From assembly GCA_030848705.1 (NCBI GenBank), contig CM061244.1, positions 45,425,190 to 45,489,189 of the forward strand: a stretch of DNA of 64,000 nt, written 5' to 3'. The notes beneath the pieces were generated by a model that was not told the DNA's origin, ran no database searches, and saw only the letters and a list, made by a program, of their open reading frames with translations. This document shows, piece after piece, positions 58,767 to 64,000 of this stretch (its first letter is position 1; each line of letters opens with the position of its first letter). The translations under genes and the position numbers were made by a program. The DNA is from Heracleum sosnowskyi. Lineage: Eukaryota > Streptophyta > Magnoliopsida > Apiales > Apiaceae.

Positions 58767-61171
58767 ATGAGTGCTCCAAAGACAACCGCTGGTATTAAAG
58801 TTCCCCCGTTTACTAGAGATGATTTCGGTTTGTGGAAGATGAAGATGCTGTTATTTATCAAGGCATCTAATCCGTTGTATATGGGCATATTAGAAAACGG
58901 ACCATATGTACCAATGAAATCAGTTGATGAATCTACAGCCCCTGATGGTAGCAGGATTCCTCCAGGCACCCAACCTAAGGATATTACTGAGTATACATAT
59001 TCTGACAAAGAACTGATTCGATTGGACACAGGTTTAATGTTGATATTGGCGGACTCCGCAGACAAGGAAATGAGCTATCAGTTGATGAACTGTACAAGCG
59101 GGAAACATATGTGGGATACCATTAACTTGATAATGGAAGGAACTGAAGACGTGCAGGAAAACAGATTGGACATCCTGACTTCTCAATACGAAGCGTTTAG
59201 GTCTCTGCCAGGAGAAAGTATAACTCAGGTCTTTGAGAAATATACTAAACTCCTAAATGAATTGGCAATGAAAGGAAAGACCTATCCACTGAGAGAATCA
59301 AACAGGAAGTTCATGATGACGCTGCCCCATCATGTAGAACACAAGTCATCATCCATAAGGGAAAGAATTGACTTCACAAAGATGTCATTAGAGATGATCT
59401 ATGGGAAGTTGAAGACCTATGAGATGGAACAGGAACAAAGAGTGATAATCTACGGATCAGGGACAGTGGATAGCAAGCACAATGCACTTGTGAGATCAGC
59501 AGCACTTGTAGTGGATGAACCAATAACTTCTGAGATTCAGGTTCAAACCCCTAGAGCTGGAAAGGAGGTGATAATAGAAGCAGAAATGGATTCTGTGAAT
59601 CTGGGTGTTGATGAAAGTGATTACTACACCCTAGAAGAGCTTGAGCAAATGGAAGACAAAACCATGGCGTACTTAGCTACAAAGTTTAGTCACATTCGTT
59701 TCAAGAGAAACCCTAAGTACAAGTTCAAGGGTTCAACCAACAGATTCCAGAAGAGCAATTATACACCTAGTACAGGCTTTAAGGGAGGCTACAAGACTGG
59801 CATGATTGATAGAAGCAAATCAAGATGCTACAACTGCAATGAGTTAGGGCATTTCGCCACTGAATGCCGGAAGCCTCGTCAAGCGAGAGACATGAAATAT
59901 GTCTATGGAAAGAAGAATTCTTATGATGAGTTGAAGAAAGAGAATGCCAAGCTTAAACAGCAATTGGAGGCATTCTCTGGAAAGCAGAAAGGGAAAGCTT
60001 ATATAGCAGAGGGAAAGCACTGGGATGATACTGATTCGGATGAAGAGGAGGAATATGTAAATGTTGATCTAATAGCTGACTCTTCAGAGGAATCACCACA
60101 ATCATCTCAGGTACCTATCTTAACTACAATTGATATGTCTAATTCTGAGTACAAGAAAACTGTGCAAGATCTTAGTGTAGAATTGTTTAATGTACACACA
60201 AGCATGCTAGCATCAGAAATGGAAAATGCTAAACTAGTTCTTAAGATTAAAAAGTTAGAATGTAAAAATGAAGAACTAGAGCTTGTAGCTGTAACATTAG
60301 AAGATCTTAAGCAAAAGAATGTGTACTTAAAGAACAAGGTCAAGTGTAATGATGAGATAGAGACTATCCTCAGGAAGCAGATTTCAGATCTAGATTTGAA
60401 GCTGAATGCTTTTAAGAATTCCGCCCTAATTGCTAAGGAGATCATTGATACTCAGGCCATAGGGAATAAAACTGCTATAGGATTTGACTATGACAAGAAA
60501 GCTGGTAAGAAGATAGTGGAATTCCCTACGACACCTTCAGTTGTCAAAAGGAATACTCCACATGTTCTTAAGAATGTTGATTATCCAGTTTTTGTTAAGC
60601 CTTTTCCACCACTCTTTCATGAGGATGACCTTTTCATAAGACAAGAATTGCTTGAGGAGGATTTGTTGAAGGAAAAAGAGGTAAAGACTAAGTTGCCTAG
60701 GAAATCAGTAAAAAATGAATTACCTAAACCTGATTTACCTAAAACTGAAGTAGGTTCCTTAGTTAGTAATGTTAAAAAGAACAGGAATGGGAAGAAGAAG
60801 ATTGTTAATCAGGAAATGGTTCCATATTCTCCTATTGCATCTAGGAAGTTGTGCACTATTTGTAATTCTGCTGGACACCTTACACATGCATGTAAAAAGG
60901 TTAAAGTAGAAACTGCTAATACTTCTGAAATGTATAACATGTCTGACATGCCTGATCTTCATGAACCCCGTGGAAAGAAAGAGTGTTTGCTATGTAAGTA
61001 CAACATCATGCATGCTTATTTTAAGTTGATGAATGATAGTAGCAATAACACTATGTTAAATCCACAGATACTATGAATATCAAACAGGGTAAGACTAAAT
61101 TGGATGTTACTCCTGTTAAATCATCTAAACCTTCAGGACCCAAACAATTTTGGGTACCAAAGTCCGCTTAA
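58767..61171 (+). pseudogene. Element E gag, nearly intact
   Basis: Start MSAPKTTAGIKVPPF at 58767 (the ATG at 58749 is also in frame). The copia gag domain (FGLWKMKMLLFIKA) is followed by knuckle 1 CYNCNELGHFATEC (59826-59867), an acidic stretch, coiled coil (60170-60420), a basic tract and knuckle 2 CTICNSAGHLTHAC (60852-60893). The frame stays open for 775 codons to TGA 61074; a small indel there shifts the last 30 codons, which end QFWVPKSA at 61169-61171. It is closest to A's gag in layout and sequence. Confidence 0.87.
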
Positions 61172-61188
61172 TCAATCTGTGATTGCAG

Positions 61189-64000
61189 GGTAAGGTTAAA
61201 AGCTCAAAGGTCGTGTGGATTATGGATAGTGGTTGTTCTAGACACATGACAGGTGAAGAGTCCCTGCTTACATAGGTGGTTAAGAAGACCGGCCCGATTG
61301 TAACCTTTGGAGATGACAGCAAAGGATACACTACGGGATCTGGTAAATTGAAAGCTGGAAATGTCATCATTGAAAACATCTCTCTTGTTGAAGGATTAAA
61401 GCACAATATTCTAAGTATCAGTCAGTTCTGTGATAAAGGCTACAATGTAGATTTCAGAAAGGACAAGTGCTTGATCACCAACAGGAAGGATGAGAAGCTT
61501 ACTCTACTGGGAGTGAGAAAAGGAAATTTGTTTATAGCTGACTTAAGTTCTACCAGTGAAGGAGAAGTTACATGTTTCTATGCAAAGGCATCTTCAGAAC
61601 AAAGTTGGCTATGGCACAAGAAGCTCTCACATATGAACTTCAAAACTATGAACTCTTTGGTAAAGAGAGAGTTAGTGAGAGGGTTGCCCCTGATGGAATT
61701 CAATCAGGAGGGACTATGTGAAGCATGTGAAAAGGGGAAGTCGAAGAAAGCATCACATGGAAGCAAAGGAATGACAAGCATTACTGAACCATTACAACTG
61801 ATTCATATGGATTTATTTGGTCCAGTCAATGTTATGTCACTTTCAAGAAATAGATATGCATTGGTGATGGTGGATGACTACTCCAAGTACACGTGGGTGT
61901 TGTTCATACAAACAAAGGATGAAGCAACACAACTAATCATTGATCACATCAAGAAGATAGAAGTGGAAGCTAAGCTACCTGTGCGGACAATCAGATCAGA
62001 CAATGGAACTGAATTCAAGAATGCAGTTCTTAATGATTTCTGCTCATAGAAAGGAATATCAAGACAGTTTTCAGCACCAAGAACTCCTCAACAGAATGGA
62101 GTAGTGGAAAGGAAGAACAGGACCTTGGTTGAAGCAGCAAGGACCATGTTGAGTGAATCAAAACTTCCCACTTACTTTTGGGCTGAAGCAGTGAACACAG
62201 CTTGCTACACTCAGAATCGAACCCTGATCAACAAAGATCATGAAAAGACTCCGTATGAGTTAATGGCCAACAAGAAACCAACACTGAAGTACTTTCATGT
62301 GTTTGGTGCAAAGTGCTTTGTACTTAAAGATGGATAACATCTTGGCAAGTTTGATGCCAAAGCAGATGAAGGCATTTTTCTGGGCTATTCTCTGGAATCT
62401 AAGGCTTTCAGGGTATATGTGATTGAAGATAAGAAGGTGTTGGAAAGATTTAATGTAACATTTGACGACACCAAAAGACCAGGCCTGCAAACTGGAGAGA
62501 ACTCTGAATCCTTGGTATTTGAAAATCTATCAGGAGATCTCTCTGACAATGAAGAAGTACCTGAAGTTGTTACAGTTATTAATAATAATCATAATGATAA
62601 TGATTCTGGACAAAGTGGTGACCAAAGTGGAGATCCTCAAAATTCTACGGGATCCACTAGTCAATCTTCAGAATCAACAGATCAAACCGTCAACAACTCA
62701 GGGGGAGCAGGAGAAGGATCAACTAGTCACACTCCACAACATCTAGAACAAGGAGAATCATCAAGATCGCATCTGCCAAGACAAAGGGTATGGAATAGAG
62801 ATCATCCCTTTCACTTGATCATTGGTGATCCGGACACAGGAGTGAGAACTAGGAGAACATCACAAAATGAATGTCACTATTCTGGGTTTCTTTCAGAAAC
62901 AGAACCTAAGAAATTTGAAGATTCTCTAGATGATCCATATTGGGTGATTGCTATGCAAGAGGAACTCAATCAGTTTGAAAGGCAGAAAGTTTGGAAGCTG
63001 GTACCCAGGCCTAAGGGAAAATCTGTTATTGGAACAAGATGGGTATTCAGAAATAAGTTGGACGAAGATGGCATTGTAACGAGAAACAAAGCCAGACCGG
63101 TTGCTAAAGGTTACTCTCAAGAAGAGGGTATAGATTATGATGAAACCTATGCACCAGTAGCAAGACTTGAGGCCATCAGAATGTTTCTGGCATTTGCTGC
63201 ACATTCCAATTACAGGGTATATCAGATGGATGTGAAGAGTGCTTTTCTGAACGGGGAGTTAGAAGAAGAAGTGTATGTGGAACAACCTCCAGGTTTTGAG
63301 GATTCAAAACTGGCAGACTTTGTGTACTTTCTATTCAAAGCTCTCTACGGACTCAAACAAGCTCCAAGGACATGGTATGACACTCTCTCTGAATTCTTAC
63401 TTGAAAATGAATTTACAAGAGGTGTCGTAGACAAAACTCTCTTTGTCAAAAAGCATAAAAATGATTTGATATTGGTGCAAGTATATGTTGATGACATAAT
63501 ATTTGGTTCTACTAATGATGATCTATGCAAGAGATTTGCTAAGTTAATGCAGAGTCGTTATGAAATGAGCATGATGGGTGAATTGTCATTCTTTCTTGGA
63601 TTGCAAGTATACCAAAAACAAGATGGTATATTCATTTGTCAGTCCATGTACATCAAAGATCTTCTGAAGAAGTATCAAATGGAAGACTCATCTACAACAA
63701 AGACTCCTATTCCAACTGCCACTAAGCTTGATAAGGATGAAACTGGTAAGAAGGTTGACATCACAGGCTACAGAGGTATGATAGGCTCATTACTTTATCT
63801 CACTGCAAGTAGACCAGATATAATTTTGCAACATGCTTGTGTGCTAGGTTTCAGTCTGATCCTAAAGAATCTCATCTAATAGCTGTTAAGCGAATATTTA
63901 GATATCTTAAGGGGACCCCAAATCTTGGAATTTGGTACCCTAAAGATACAGGATTTGATCTTATTGGATATACAGACTCTGATTTTGCAGGTTGTAAGAT
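61189..64000 (+). pseudogene. Element E pol, broken and cut by the window end
   Basis: It opens after TGCAG 61184-61188. Protease DSGCSRHMTG; zinc finger (LWHKKLSHMN...CEAC); integrase core (HMDLFGPVNVMS, RSDNGTEF, then the PQQNGVVERK region across a stop); RT with YVDD (63487-63498); start of RNase H (YTDSDFAGC) at the edge. In-frame stops at 61273, 62047 and 62335; a frameshift near 63822. The Ser/Gln/Asp-rich linker at 62560-62760 is open. Confidence 0.9.

Larger units (their letters stand above)
25282..64000 (-). mobile_element. Element B: Sirevirus of the A family, split by C and E, right end off the window
   Basis: Minus strand. Its 3' LTR, purine tract, envelope-like ORF (two pieces), gap, RNase H and part of RT are visible and are closely similar to A. 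C entered the envelope-like ORF (B sequence stops near 30447 and resumes at 54422). E entered the RT region at 57499. Together these inserts make up most of this span. The rest of pol, gag and the 5' LTR should lie right of the window after E. The base run GAAGA before 25282 is the candidate target duplication, unconfirmed. Confidence 0.88.
57499..64000 (+). mobile_element. Element E: decayed Sirevirus, right end off the window
   Basis: Plus strand, inserted in B's RT. 5' LTR, PBS, gag and pol up to RNase H are visible. The break point in B is fixed by comparison with A (identity ends after ATCACCAT). The expected target duplication is ACCAT at 57494-57498, to be confirmed beyond the window. 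Pol has three stops and a frameshift. Confidence 0.9.

Overview
The window is plant nuclear DNA: AT-rich, with no convincing host gene, and built almost entirely of transposable elements. Four families of large Ty1/copia retrotransposons of the Sirevirus type dominate. The signs are a primer-binding site matching initiator Met-tRNA, the order gag, protease, integrase, RT, RNase H, and a very long extra ('envelope-like') ORF between RNase H and the 3' LTR. Helitron-like elements, MITEs and one solo LTR fill the rest. A eudicot is likely, but I cannot name the species from the sequence.

Layout. 1-5134: AT-rich flank with two Stowaway-like MITEs, another inverted-repeat element and Helitron-like repeats. 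5458-19495: element A, a complete but decayed Sirevirus on the minus strand, with 1.3 kb LTRs and target duplication TCTTG, sitting inside a Helitron-like element. 19501-22885: nested Helitron-like elements on the minus strand carrying a MULE-type MITE and a tandem double MITE. 22891-23541: a solo LTR with target duplication ACATT. 23547-25281: AT-rich DNA with a TAA microsatellite.

25282-64000 is one nest. Element B (minus strand, same family as A; its 5' half lies beyond the right edge) was split twice. Element C (plus strand, 30448-54421, decayed) entered its envelope-like ORF. Element E (plus strand, 57499 to the window end, decayed) entered its RT region. C was in turn split by element D (minus strand, 34842-47931, target duplication GTATC). 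D is the youngest: its two 1,017-bp LTRs differ at two positions by my reading, and its gag and pol frames are uninterrupted.

Each element would work as one unit. The LTR supplies promoter and RNA ends. Gag packages the RNA. Pol matures, copies and integrates it. The last ORF has no known role. Its start is preceded in A, B and D by a TATA-like box and a CT-rich leader, as if it had its own promoter.

The most interesting signals are not genes. (1) A hairpin with a C-run loop lies near the LTR 3' end of all four families, with different but always complementary arms. (2) Each family carries its own short motif, repeated in the LTR and again, largely inverted, in the pol-to-envelope-like gap; in D and C it also lies inside coding linkers. 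(3) A conserved acceptor-like TGCAG/GG lies just after the gag stop, where pol opens in another frame.
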